Source: Thermobifida alba (GTDB lineage: Bacteria > Actinomycetota > Actinomycetes > Streptosporangiales > Streptosporangiaceae). Taken from it: a stretch of DNA of 64,000 nucleotides. The notes under the pieces were generated by a model that saw only the letters and a list, made by a program, of their open reading frames with translations, searched no databases and had not been told where the DNA came from. The position numbers and the translations under genes were made by a program. The stretch lies in contig NZ_CP051627.1 of assembly GCF_023208015.1 (NCBI RefSeq), forward strand, positions 1,054,001 through 1,118,000. The letters are read 5' to 3'. Position 1 is the first letter of the stretch. Every line of letters starts with the position of its first letter. This document shows, in pieces, positions 9,295 to 17,274 of this stretch.

Positions 9295-9373
9295 ATGTGC
9301 GGCGAGGAGAGAGAAGGCCCGCCGGTCACGCGGGGCGGCACCCCGGGGCTGGGGAGCGCCGCCCGGTGCCGGT

Positions 9374-9703
9374 TCAGGGGGTGGTCCGGGTGCGGTGCTG
9401 CCGGCCGCAGTGGTGGCAGCGGTAGGTGGTGTAGACGACGAGGACCTGTCCGGTGCAGTCGAAGGTCGGCAGGACCGACAGTTCGGTGTGCGGGGTGGTC
9501 CGCCCGCAGTGCGGGCACGTCAGCAGCTGCACGGTATCGGCTCCTTTCGGGATCAGGGAGGCCGCCGTGGTCACGACGGTGAGGACCACGAGCGGGTCGG
9601 CTCCCAGCGCGGTCGGGGCGAGGCCGGCTGCCAGGACGACGAGCAGCCAGGCCGGGGAGGGCCTCCTGGGGGCCTCGGGAGGCCGTGTGGGGAGTGCGGA
9701 CAC
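9374..9703 (-). CDS. Small membrane protein with C-terminal zinc ribbon
   Basis: A 109-residue protein of unknown role. Residues about 18-52 are hydrophobic (WLLVVLAAGLAPTAL, then LVVLTVVTTAASLIP), giving one or two membrane spans. The C-terminal half has two cysteine knuckles (CPHC and CHHC), a zinc-ribbon arrangement. The GTG start at 9703 follows AGGAG at good distance. It faces away from the helix-turn-helix gene at 10001. I know no named family; codon use and the spaced cysteines support a real gene. Confidence 0.65.
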   Translation of the reverse strand: MSALPTRPPEAPRRPSPAWLLVVLAAGLAPTALGADPLVVLTVVTTAASLIPKGADTVQLLTCPHCGRTTPHTELSVLPTFDCTGQVLVVYTTYRCHHCGRQHRTRTTP

Positions 9704-9729
9704 GGGAGTTGCTCCTGGAGGGTTCGTGC

Positions 9730-9776
9730 GGGGCCGCCGCCTCCGCTTCCGGTGAGCCGGCGGAGGCGGCGGCCCC
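9730..9776. terminator. Strong 16-bp hairpin in the divergent intergenic region
   Basis: A perfect stem GGGGCCGCCGCCTCCG / CGGAGGCGGCGGCCCC (9730-9745, 9761-9776) with a 15-base loop lies between the divergent genes at 9703 and 10001. Its place upstream of both starts is odd for a terminator; attenuation or insulation is possible. Confidence 0.45.
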
Positions 9777-10000
9777 GCGTGGTGGCGTTCGGCGCAGGGG
9801 GCCGCGGCGGTGCCGCGGTTCGTGGAGCGCTTCTTCGACGGCGGGACCGTGCTACATTCCGGCCTCCTTTCGTGCCGGGGTGCTTCGATGATGAACGGCA
9901 GCGATGTGGAATGTCCGTTTTTGCGGCACCGGGCGGTGAAGAGAGGAGGCAGCGGAGGAAAAGGACGGAACGGGGTGACAGAGGCAGGAAAAAGGAGACA

Positions 10001-10882
10001 ATGGAAGACCCCGCCGTCCGCCGCTCCGTGTTCTGCGAGGTTCGCGTGCCCACACCTCCCGGACCGTTTCCCCAACCGCAGTTGGACTTCGCCAAACGGC
10101 TGCGGGAGTTGCGTCTGCGGGCGGGGCAGCCGACCGAGGAGAGCCTGGCCAGGCAGATGGGGTGCGGGCGCACCACGGTCTCCGACATCCTCAACGGGCG
10201 CCGGTTCCCGAACTGGGAGCTGCTGTCGAACCTGGTCCGGGCCTGCGGGAGCTCCCCCGGGCAGTGGAAGGGCCTGTGGGAGGAGACCCACCTGCTCCTC
10301 GACGAGATCCGCCGCACCCGGCGCGCCGTCTCCGCGCCGTCGGGCGGGGCCCTCCTGCCCGTGGTCTGGTACCGCAGCAACCCGGAGTTCTACCGGGCGG
10401 TGGCCCGGGAGGTCCGCGGCGCCCGTTCCGAGATCCGGGTGACCTACATCCGCCGCCACCCGCCCACCCACTACATCTCGGCGGCCTCCGCGGAGTACTT
10501 CGCCGCCATCCTGGACTGGGCGCGCGCCGCCGTGGACGAGGACAGCGAGAGGACCGTGCGGCGCATCATCGGGGTCCCGGAGATCGCCGGGACCCCCGAC
10601 CCCGTCATGCTCGACTGGGTCCGCGACCACCACGCGGAGACCGCCGGTCTGCTCAACTACGAGGTGACCATCCTGCGCTGGCCGACCGGGGCCGACGGGC
10701 AGAACATGGCCCTGATCGACGACAGCACCGCGTTCCTGGCGTTCTCCGGGGGCTCGCGGCAGAAGCTGAACGGCTTCAGCGTCAAGGACCCGACCTTCCT
10801 GAGCTACTACGCCGCGTACTTCGACCAGCTCTGGCACGGTCTCGTCCCGATCCAGACCTACCTCGACCAGGTCGGGGGGTGA
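10001..10882 (+). CDS. Helix-turn-helix protein with unknown C-terminal domain
   Basis: A 293-residue protein. Residues about 22-85 form an XRE-type HTH (FAKRLRELRLRAGQPTEESLARQMGC, TVSDILNGRRFPNWELLSNLV) of the kind in actinomycete regulators. The remaining 180 residues start with VVWYRSNPEFYRAVAREV and hold no motif I can name. The ATG at 10001 follows AAAGGAG, a strong ribosome site. The gene's last codons form the left arm of a 28-bp inverted repeat. The target and ligand are unknown. Confidence 0.75.
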   Translation: MEDPAVRRSVFCEVRVPTPPGPFPQPQLDFAKRLRELRLRAGQPTEESLARQMGCGRTTVSDILNGRRFPNWELLSNLVRACGSSPGQWKGLWEETHLLLDEIRRTRRAVSAPSGGALLPVVWYRSNPEFYRAVAREVRGARSEIRVTYIRRHPPTHYISAASAEYFAAILDWARAAVDEDSERTVRRIIGVPEIAGTPDPVMLDWVRDHHAETAGLLNYEVTILRWPTGADGQNMALIDDSTAFLAFSGGSRQKLNGFSVKDPTFLSYYAAYFDQLWHGLVPIQTYLDQVGG

Positions 10883-10960
10883 GGGGCTCGGGGGCGGCAC
10901 GCTCCGCCCCCGAGCCCCTCACCCCCCGACCCGGTCCGCCGTCGTTGTGCGGCGGACCGG
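10870..10960. terminator. Double hairpin between convergent genes
   Basis: First, a perfect 28-bp inverted repeat (10870-10897 with 10904-10931, 6-base loop) that includes the last codons and stop of the gene ending at 10882. Second, CCGGTCCGCCG/CGGCGGACCGG (10931-10941, 10950-10960). They serve the plus-strand gene and the minus-strand alcohol dehydrogenase ending at 11024. Confidence 0.8.
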
Positions 10961-11023
10961 CGCGGGGCGGGCGCGGCCGCGGTCGGCCGTGTCGGGCGGC
11001 CCGGGGCTCCCGCCCCGCCGGGG

Positions 11024-12037
11024 CTAGCGCAGGTCGAAGACGAGGCGCGCGGTGACCTCTCCGGAGAGGACCTGCTCGAAGCAGGCGTTGACCTCGTCCA
11101 GGCGGCGGGTCTCGCGGATCACGCGGGTGGCGCCGCGCTGGTGGATGCGGAAGACCTCGGCGAGGTCCTCCCGGGTGCCCACGATCGAGCCGATGACCTT
11201 CTTGCCGCCCAGCACGTGGTCGAACACCGGGATCTCCAGCCGCCCGTCCTCGGGCAGCGCCACCAGGACCAGGGAGCCGCCGCGGCGCAGCGAGTCGTAG
11301 GCGGCGCGCACGGCGGTGTTGTTGACGGCCAGGGCGATGGCGGCGTCGACCCCGCCCAGGTGCCGGGCCACGGCGGCGACGTCGCTGGTGCGGGCGTCGA
11401 TGACGTGGTCGGCGCCCAGTTCCTCGGCGAGGGCGAGTTTGGCGTCGGTGACGTCCACGGCGATCGTCTCGGCGCCGAAGACGCGGGCGTACTGCAGGGC
11501 CAGGTGGCCGAGACCGCCGATGCCGGAGACCAGGACCCGGGTGCCGGGGCGGGCGCCGGAGACCTTGACGGCCTTGTAGGTGGTCACGCCGGCGCAGGCG
11601 AGCGGGGCGGCGTCCAGCGGGTCGACGCCGTCGGGGACCCGCACCACGTACTCGCCGTGGGCGAGGGCGTATTCGGCGTAGGCGCCGTCCACGGAGTAGC
11701 CGCTGTTCTGCTGGGCCTCGCAGAGGGTCTCCCAGCCGCTGACGCAGTGGTCGCAGCGGCCGCAGGCCTGGGCCAGCCAGGCGATGGCGACCCGGTCGCC
11801 GATCCTGAGGTGGTCGACCAGGTCGCCCTTGGCCGCCACGAGGCCGATGCCCTCGTGGCCGGGGACGAACGGCAGGGACGGTTTGACGGGCCAGTCGCCC
11901 CGGGCGGCGTGGATGTCGGTGTGGCACAGGCCGGAGGTCTCGATGCGGACCAGGACCTGTTCGGGGCCGACGGCGGGGACGTCGCGTTCCTCGACGCGCA
12001 GCGGCTCGGTGAAGCTGGTGACCACGGCGGCTTTCAC
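11024..12037 (-). CDS. Zinc-dependent alcohol dehydrogenase
   Basis: A 337-residue medium-chain dehydrogenase that oxidises primary alcohols with NAD. It has the catalytic-zinc ligands SGLCHTD (about residue 37) and GHEGIG (about 60), the structural-zinc cysteines in CGRCDHC plus TLCEAQ, and the dinucleotide motif GIGGLGHLA near 170. The GTG start at 12037 follows GAGGAG. Its promoter shares the GCAAC-N6-GCAAC box and -10 spacing with the aldehyde dehydrogenase at 7333, so it likely supplies that enzyme's aldehyde and answers to the same regulator. Confidence 0.93.
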   Translation of the reverse strand: MKAAVVTSFTEPLRVEERDVPAVGPEQVLVRIETSGLCHTDIHAARGDWPVKPSLPFVPGHEGIGLVAAKGDLVDHLRIGDRVAIAWLAQACGRCDHCVSGWETLCEAQQNSGYSVDGAYAEYALAHGEYVVRVPDGVDPLDAAPLACAGVTTYKAVKVSGARPGTRVLVSGIGGLGHLALQYARVFGAETIAVDVTDAKLALAEELGADHVIDARTSDVAAVARHLGGVDAAIALAVNNTAVRAAYDSLRRGGSLVLVALPEDGRLEIPVFDHVLGGKKVIGSIVGTREDLAEVFRIHQRGATRVIRETRRLDEVNACFEQVLSGEVTARLVFDLR

Positions 12038-12148
12038 GATGGTGCTCCTCGTTCCTACCGGAGGGCGGAGTGGGGGGGCGGGCCGTGGCCGGGAAACGGG
12101 GAAGGGGGTTTCCCGAGGGCCCGCCGCGCCCGGAAAGTGACGGGCATC

Positions 12149-12181
12149 ACGCTAGGTCCGGCAGGGTTGCACCGAGGTTGC
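12149..12181 (-). promoter_or_regulatory. Direct-repeat box and -10 of the alcohol dehydrogenase promoter
   Basis: On the minus strand GCAAC-N6-GCAAC (12181 to 12166) is followed after 11 bases by TAGCGT (12154 to 12149). The spacing is identical to that at 7256-7288. The gene starts about 110 bases downstream. Confidence 0.6.
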
Positions 12182-12307
12182 CCCGGGAGCCGCGGCGGCT
12201 CCCCCGCGTCGCGGGAGTGTCGGCGCACCGGTCGGCGGGGGAGCGGTGGGCCCCCGGACGGGGGGACGTCCGGGGACGCGGGGGATGGAGGAGGAAGGCT
12301 TTCGGGG

Positions 12308-13111
12308 TCAGTGCGTGGGGAGGGTGCCGACCGCGCTGCGGCCGCCGTCGACGGTGTAGATGCCCCCGGTGATCCAGTCGGCCTCGTCGCTGGCGAGGAA
12401 GAGGGCGAGGGAGGCGATGTCCTCGACCGTGCCGAGGCGGCCGAGCGGGTAGTGGCGTGCGGCGGCGGCGTTGGCCTCCGCCACGGTGGCCGCGGTCAGG
12501 CCGCGCTTCTGCCGGGAGCGCTCCACCAGCGGGGTGTAGACCCCGCCCGGGCAGATCGCGTTGACGCGGATGTTGTCGGGGGCGTAGGCGGCGGCCATCT
12601 GCCGGGTGATGGAGACGACGCCGCCCTTGGCGGCGGCGTAGGGGAAGATGCCGGGGATGCCGATGAGGCCGCCGACGCTGGCCTGGTTGATGATGACGCC
12701 GCTGCGGCGCTCCACCATGTGCGGCAGCGCGTACCGGGAGGTCAGCCAGACGCCCTTGAGGTTGACGGCGATGACCCGGTCCCACTCCTCCTCGGTGGTG
12801 TCGGCGGCGTCGCCGGAGCCGGGGATGCCCGCGTTGGCGAAGACGACGTCGATCCGGTCGAAGCGGGCGAGGGTCTCCTCGGTCATCCGTTCGGCGTCGG
12901 CGGCGGCGGAGACGTCGGCGGCCAGGGCGATGGCGGTGCCGCCGGCCTCGCTGATCTGCTCGGCGACCCGGCGGGCCGCGTCCGCGTCGAGGTCGACGCA
13001 GGCGACCCGGGCGCCCTCCGCGGCGAAACGCAGGGCGCTGGCGCGGCCGAAGCCCGATCCGGCTCCGGTGATCAGCGCGACCTTGTCCGTCAAGCGGCCC
13101 TGTGCGGCCAT
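12308..13111 (-). CDS. Short-chain dehydrogenase/reductase
   Basis: A 267-residue classical SDR. The cofactor motif is TGAGSGFGRA at about residue 15, followed by an Asp-containing strand (CVDLDAD) that favours NAD(H). The structural NAG motif (FANAGIPG) and the catalytic pair YAAAK (about 165) are present, with PGGVYTP after it. The ATG at 13111 follows GGGAGGACCC. It probably oxidises a secondary alcohol in the neighbouring pathway; the substrate is unknown. A palindrome upstream (13143) may be its operator. Confidence 0.9.
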   Translation of the reverse strand: MAAQGRLTDKVALITGAGSGFGRASALRFAAEGARVACVDLDADAARRVAEQISEAGGTAIALAADVSAAADAERMTEETLARFDRIDVVFANAGIPGSGDAADTTEEEWDRVIAVNLKGVWLTSRYALPHMVERRSGVIINQASVGGLIGIPGIFPYAAAKGGVVSITRQMAAAYAPDNIRVNAICPGGVYTPLVERSRQKRGLTAATVAEANAAAARHYPLGRLGTVEDIASLALFLASDEADWITGGIYTVDGGRSAVGTLPTH

Positions 13112-13142
13112 GGGTCCTCCCGAGACGCCGACAACATACCCA

Positions 13143-13159
13143 AATCAAGTGTTTTGATT
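13143..13159. promoter_or_regulatory. Palindromic operator candidate before the SDR
   Basis: AATCAA-GTGTT-TTGATT forms a symmetric 17-base site in a small AT-rich patch between the TetR gene and the SDR it precedes. This is the size and shape of a TetR-type operator. Confidence 0.45.
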
Positions 13160-13163
13160 ATCA

Positions 13164-13817
13164 CTAAATCGGGGTGCTGTCCATGCTCGGTGCGGTGTCG
13201 GCGGCCCGCTGCTCGGCGGTGTGGGCGCGCAGTGCGGCGAGCAGGAAGTCGACCAGGCGCCGGGCGTAGCGGCGGCGGGCCGCGGCGTCGGAGCGGACGT
13301 GGTCGGGAGCGGCGGTCGAGTAGTTGACCACCGCGCCGTGCAGGGCGTCGAGCAGCACCGACACGGGTGTGTGCGGGCTCAGTTCGCCGCGGGCCAGCGC
13401 CCGTTTGACGATCGCCCGGCTCGTGCGGATCTGCGACTCGCGCACCCGGCTCCAGCGTTCGGTGATGTCGGGGATGATGCGCGACTCCACCGCCATGCGC
13501 CGCGCGGCCATCCCGTCGGGGCCGCAGAACAGGTCCATCAGCAGGTCGGCGAACTCCACCAGGTCGGTGCGGACGTCGCCGTTGTCGATCTCGGCGATGG
13601 GGGCGAACCTGCTGGCCACCGCCTCGGTGAGCAGGTCCGCCTTGCTGGTCCAGCGCAGGTACAGCGAGGCCTTGCCGACTCCGGCGGTCCGCGCCACGGC
13701 CTCCATGCTGAATCCCGACCAGCCGGACAGGCCGAAGACCTGCAGGGCGGCGGCGATGATGCGCCGGTCCACCTCCGGGTCGCGGGGGCGACCTCCTCGG
13801 TCCCTGGGTGAGGACAT
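13164..13817 (-). CDS. TetR-family repressor
   Basis: About 217 residues. The N-terminal HTH reads FSMEAVARTAGVGKASLYLRW at residues about 37-57, preceded by IIAAALQVFGLSGWSG. The C-terminal part is a helical ligand domain. Two ATGs (13823 and 13817) follow one GGAG; the second has the better spacing and was chosen. It diverges from the acyl-CoA dehydrogenase gene across a region with TTACTGAAC/GTTCAGTAA arms, so it probably represses itself and the catabolic operon and releases with a pathway intermediate such as an acyl-CoA (inference). Confidence 0.9.
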   Translation of the reverse strand: MSSPRDRGGRPRDPEVDRRIIAAALQVFGLSGWSGFSMEAVARTAGVGKASLYLRWTSKADLLTEAVASRFAPIAEIDNGDVRTDLVEFADLLMDLFCGPDGMAARRMAVESRIIPDITERWSRVRESQIRTSRAIVKRALARGELSPHTPVSVLLDALHGAVVNYSTAAPDHVRSDAAARRRYARRLVDFLLAALRAHTAEQRAADTAPSMDSTPI

Positions 13818-13857
13818 GTTCATGGGCTCCAGACTCGTACATCTCGCGGGGGTTGAC

Positions 13858-13911
13858 TTACTGAACAGCTACCGTTCATTATCAGGTTTGTATACGGCAA
13901 TCGTTCAGTAA
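13858..13911. promoter_or_regulatory. Operator region between TetR and acyl-CoA dehydrogenase genes
   Basis: TTACTGAAC (13858-13866) and its exact complement GTTCAGTAA (13903-13911) flank an AT-rich core. Within it TGAAC-N7-GTTCA (13862-13878) is a 17-base palindrome of TetR-operator size. The second arm lies 11 bases before the GTG at 13922. Confidence 0.6.
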
Positions 13912-13921
13912 AGAGGGGCAC

Positions 13922-16072
13922 GTGTCTACCGGAATCCGCGCTGAGGCCGAGGACTTCGGCCGCACCGTCGCCGCCGTCCTCGACGACCGGTGGGGCGACG
14001 CCACCGCCGCGCCCCACGGCGACCTCGCCGGACTGTGGCGGACCGCGGCCGAGCAGGGATGGTTCGAACTCGCCTCCGAACGGGCCCTGGACTTCCTCGT
14101 CGCCGCGGTCCGCGAACTCGGCGCGCGGGCCTGCCCGCTGCCGCTCGTCGACGCCTACGTCGCCGGACTGCTGCTCGACGCCGACCGCGGCGCACAGGTC
14201 GCCTCCGGACAGCTGCGCCCGATCGTGGCCGTCGTCGACGACCCCGACACCGACACGGCCGACCACTGCGAGGCCGCCCCGCAGGCCACCCACCTCCTGC
14301 TGGTCCACCCGGCCGGCGGGCGGGTGCGGCTGGCGCCGATCAGCCGGACCGAGCCCACCCCCGGACTGGCGGTGCCCGCCTGGTCGCGGGTGCGTGCCGG
14401 CGCGACGGAGACCGAGGTGGCGGCCGATCCCGCGGCGGTCACCGACGCCCTGGCGGTGTGGACCCTGGGACTGGCGGTGCGGGCGCTCGCGGCGGCCGAG
14501 CGCGGCCACGAGCTGGCCGTCGCCCACGCCACCACGCGGGAGCAGTTCGGCCGCGTCATCGGCGGCTTCGGCGCGGTGCAGCAGCGGGTCGCCGCCTGCC
14601 ACATCGAGACGGCCGCGGCCAACGCGCTCGTCGGAGACGCGGTCGGCCACGGCCTGGCGGGAAGCGGGGAGTGGCCGCTGGCCGCGGCGCTGGCCGTGCG
14701 CCACATCGGCGACACGGCCACGTCCGTCATGTTCGGGGCGCAGCACACCCTGGGCGCGATCGGGTTCTTCGAGGAGCACGAGGCCGCCTGGCTGTTCCGC
14801 CGGGTGCACGCCGACGTGGTCCGGCTGCACGCCCACGCCCGCCACGCCGTGCGGATCAGCCGCGCCCTGGTGGAGCAGGGCCGGTCGCTGCCGTCCTTCC
14901 ACCTCGGCGAGGCCGCCGAGCGGTTCCGCGCCGAGGTGCGCGCCCTGCTCGCCGAGCACCGCCTCGTCGACGAGCACGGCCGGGAGGGGCACGACCAGGA
15001 GGGGCTGCGCGCGGCGATGGCCGAACACGGACTGTTCAGCCTCGGCTGGCCGCAGGAGGCGGGCGGCCGGCAGGCCGGAGTCGCCGAGCAGGCCGTCCTC
15101 AACGAGGAGATGAAGTACGCGCGCGGCCCGGTCGACCGCGCGATGAGCGCCACCATGCTGCTGGGGCACTCGATCCTGCGGCACGGCACCCCCGAGCAGC
15201 AGGCGGAGTTCCTGCCGCTGATCCGGCGCGGCCAGCTGCGCTTCTGCCTGGGCTACAGCGAACCGGAGGCGGGCTCGGACCTGGCGTCCCTGCGCACCCG
15301 GGCAGTGCGCGACGGCGACCACTGGGTCATCAACGGCCAGAAGTCCTGGACCACCAGGGCGCACACCGCCAGCCACGTGTGGCTGGCGGTGCGCACCGAC
15401 CCCGACGCGGTGCCGCGCCACGCGGGCATCACGATCTTCCTGGTGCCGATGGACACCCCCGGCATCACCGTCCAGCAGCACACCGCGCTGTCCGGCGAGG
15501 TCTCCTGCACCGTCTTCTACGACGACGTGCGGGTGCCCGACAGCATGCGGGTCGGCGAGGTCAACGGCGGCTGGCGGGTGATCACCGACGCCCTGGCCGC
15601 CGAGCGCGTCGTCATGGGCGGGGTCGCCGCCACGCTGCTGCGCCAGCTCGACGACCTGCTGGAGCACCTGCGCACCGACCCCGAGCGGCTGCTCGGCGCG
15701 GACGGCTCCGCCAAACGCGACCGGCTGGAGTCGCTGGCCGCCCGGCTGCAGGCCGCCCGCGCCCTGGTGCTGGAGGCCACCCGGGCCATGGCCGGGGGCG
15801 GGGCCTCGGACCTGGCCGCCCCGATGGCGGGGGTGCTCGGCGGGGAACTCGCCGAGGACTTCGGCCAGGGCGTGCTGGAACTGCTGGGACCGGAAGCCGC
15901 GCTGGGCGCGCAGGTGCCCGGCGTGCCCGGGGGCGGGGGGTTCGAACGGGCGCTGCGCACCTCGCCGATGTTCGTCATCGGCGGCGGCACCAACGACATC
16001 CAGCGCGCCATCATCGCGCGCGGCCTGGGACTGCCCCGCGAGGAGCGCGCGGCACGGAAGAAGGAGCGGTAG
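13922..16072 (+). CDS. Fused double acyl-CoA dehydrogenase
   Basis: A 716-residue FAD enzyme, about twice the usual length. Residues about 1-320 are a degenerate acyl-CoA dehydrogenase half (AVAHATTREQFGRVIGGFGAVQQRVA, TLGAIGFFEEH). Residues about 330-716 are a full second copy (LGYSEPEAGSDLASL, INGQKSWTT, and the FAD/C-terminal IGGGTNDIQRAII). Such fusions mimic the alpha2beta2 enzymes of steroid and branched acyl-CoA breakdown, where one subunit holds FAD and the base and the other helps bind FAD. It introduces a 2,3-double bond in an acyl-CoA. The GTG start follows GAGGGGCAC, and the stop abuts the next ATG. Confidence 0.88.
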   Translation: MSTGIRAEAEDFGRTVAAVLDDRWGDATAAPHGDLAGLWRTAAEQGWFELASERALDFLVAAVRELGARACPLPLVDAYVAGLLLDADRGAQVASGQLRPIVAVVDDPDTDTADHCEAAPQATHLLLVHPAGGRVRLAPISRTEPTPGLAVPAWSRVRAGATETEVAADPAAVTDALAVWTLGLAVRALAAAERGHELAVAHATTREQFGRVIGGFGAVQQRVAACHIETAAANALVGDAVGHGLAGSGEWPLAAALAVRHIGDTATSVMFGAQHTLGAIGFFEEHEAAWLFRRVHADVVRLHAHARHAVRISRALVEQGRSLPSFHLGEAAERFRAEVRALLAEHRLVDEHGREGHDQEGLRAAMAEHGLFSLGWPQEAGGRQAGVAEQAVLNEEMKYARGPVDRAMSATMLLGHSILRHGTPEQQAEFLPLIRRGQLRFCLGYSEPEAGSDLASLRTRAVRDGDHWVINGQKSWTTRAHTASHVWLAVRTDPDAVPRHAGITIFLVPMDTPGITVQQHTALSGEVSCTVFYDDVRVPDSMRVGEVNGGWRVITDALAAERVVMGGVAATLLRQLDDLLEHLRTDPERLLGADGSAKRDRLESLAARLQAARALVLEATRAMAGGGASDLAAPMAGVLGGELAEDFGQGVLELLGPEAALGAQVPGVPGGGGFERALRTSPMFVIGGGTNDIQRAIIARGLGLPREERAARKKER

Positions 16073-17197
16073 ATGCGGACCGCGCTGACCGAGCTGCTCG
16101 GCGTCGACCTTCCCCTGGTCGGGTTCAGCCGCTCCCCGGCCGTGGTCGCCGAGGTGTCGAAGGCGGGCGGCTTCGGGGTGCTGGCGGCCACCGCCTACCG
16201 CCCCGAGGAGCTCGACGCCCAGCTCACCTGGATCGAGGAGCAGGTGCGGGGGCGCCCCTACGGGGTGGACCTGCTGGTCCCCGCCGCGACGTCGGACCGG
16301 GACCCCGAGGCCCTGGCGGCGGAGCTGCGCGCGCAGATCCCCGCCGAGCACATCGAGTTCGTCCGGGGCCTGCTGGAGAAGTACGGGGTGGACCCCGGCG
16401 ACCTGTCCCGGGGGTTCGGCGCGGCCGACGGCCAGGTGGCGGGCATCGCCCCGACGGGGGTGGAGGCGCTGCTGGACGTCGCCTTCTCCCACGACATCTC
16501 CCTGGTGGCCAACGCGCTCGGTCCGCCGCCGCCGTCACTGGTGGAGCGCGCCCGCAGGGCGGGCGTGGTGTCGGCCGCGCTGGTCGGCAACGCCCGGCAC
16601 GCCGTCCGGCAGCTGGAGGCCGGGGTGGACCTGCTGGTCGCCCAGGGAACGGAGGCGGGAGGGCACACCGGGGCCGTCGCCACCATGGTGCTGACCCCCG
16701 AGGTCGTGCGGATCGCCGGGGACACCCCGGTGCTGGCGGCGGGCGGGATCGCCTCGGGGCGGCAGATGGCCGCCGCGCTGGCGCTGGGCGCCGCGGGCGT
16801 GTGGTGCGGGTCGGTGTGGCTCAACAGCGTCGAGGACATCACCCCCGAGCACGTCAAACGGAAGTTCCAGGCCGCGGCCAGCACCGACACGGTGCGGTCG
16901 CGCACCCGCACCGGCAAGCCCGCCCGCCAGCTGCGCAGCGCCTGGCACGACGAGTGGGAGCGTCCCGGAGCCCCGGAGCCGCTGGGCATGCCGCTGCAGA
17001 TGATGCTGGCCAAGGACGCCTGGCAGCGCATCGACGCGGCGGCGCGGGCGGGCTCGCCGGGCGCCCGAGCCCTGGAGTCGTTCTTCGTCGGGCAGGTCGT
17101 GGGCTCCTTCGCGGAGCTGCGGCCCACCGCCGAGATCGTCGCCGGGATGGCCGCCGAGTGCGCCGAGTGCATCAGCGGACTCCAGCGGATGCTGTGA
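16073..17197 (+). CDS. Nitronate monooxygenase-like flavoprotein
   Basis: A 374-residue TIM-barrel FMN protein of the nitronate monooxygenase/2-nitropropane dioxygenase family. It shows the N-terminal GVDLPLVGFS strand, VAQGTEAGGHTG (the FMN phosphate/active-site His segment near residue 195) and VLAAGGIASGRQMAAALALGAAGVWCGS. It starts on the base after the upstream stop, so it is in the same operon. In catabolic clusters this fold also acts as an enoyl reductase or flavin oxygenase; nitronate as the true substrate is not shown. Confidence 0.85.
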   Translation: MRTALTELLGVDLPLVGFSRSPAVVAEVSKAGGFGVLAATAYRPEELDAQLTWIEEQVRGRPYGVDLLVPAATSDRDPEALAAELRAQIPAEHIEFVRGLLEKYGVDPGDLSRGFGAADGQVAGIAPTGVEALLDVAFSHDISLVANALGPPPPSLVERARRAGVVSAALVGNARHAVRQLEAGVDLLVAQGTEAGGHTGAVATMVLTPEVVRIAGDTPVLAAGGIASGRQMAAALALGAAGVWCGSVWLNSVEDITPEHVKRKFQAAASTDTVRSRTRTGKPARQLRSAWHDEWERPGAPEPLGMPLQMMLAKDAWQRIDAAARAGSPGARALESFFVGQVVGSFAELRPTAEIVAGMAAECAECISGLQRML

Positions 17198-17232
17198 GCG
17201 TCGTGCAGACCTTCGTGGAGAGAAAGGGAGAA

Positions 17233-17269
17233 GGCTGTCCGGGGCCGCGCCGCGCGGCCCCGGACAGCC
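17233..17269. terminator. Hairpin between convergent genes
   Basis: A perfect 17-bp stem (GGCTGTCCGGGGCCGCG with its complement) with a 3-base loop lies between the gene ending at 17197 and the minus gene ending at 17275. It can serve both directions. Confidence 0.8.
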
Positions 17270-17274
17270 GGGGC

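Noticed and set aside
8966-10882. A 638-codon frame joining DUF779 DNA to the helix-turn-helix gene
   Set aside because: Only the part from 10001, with its AAAGGAG site and HTH, looks protein-like; the upstream part overlaps DUF779 and the zinc-ribbon gene in shadow frames.
16073-17197. Enoyl-ACP reductase FabK
   Set aside because: It shares the barrel and FMN fold, but the catabolic context and QGTEAGGHTG segment fit the nitronate monooxygenase family at least as well; the broader label was kept.
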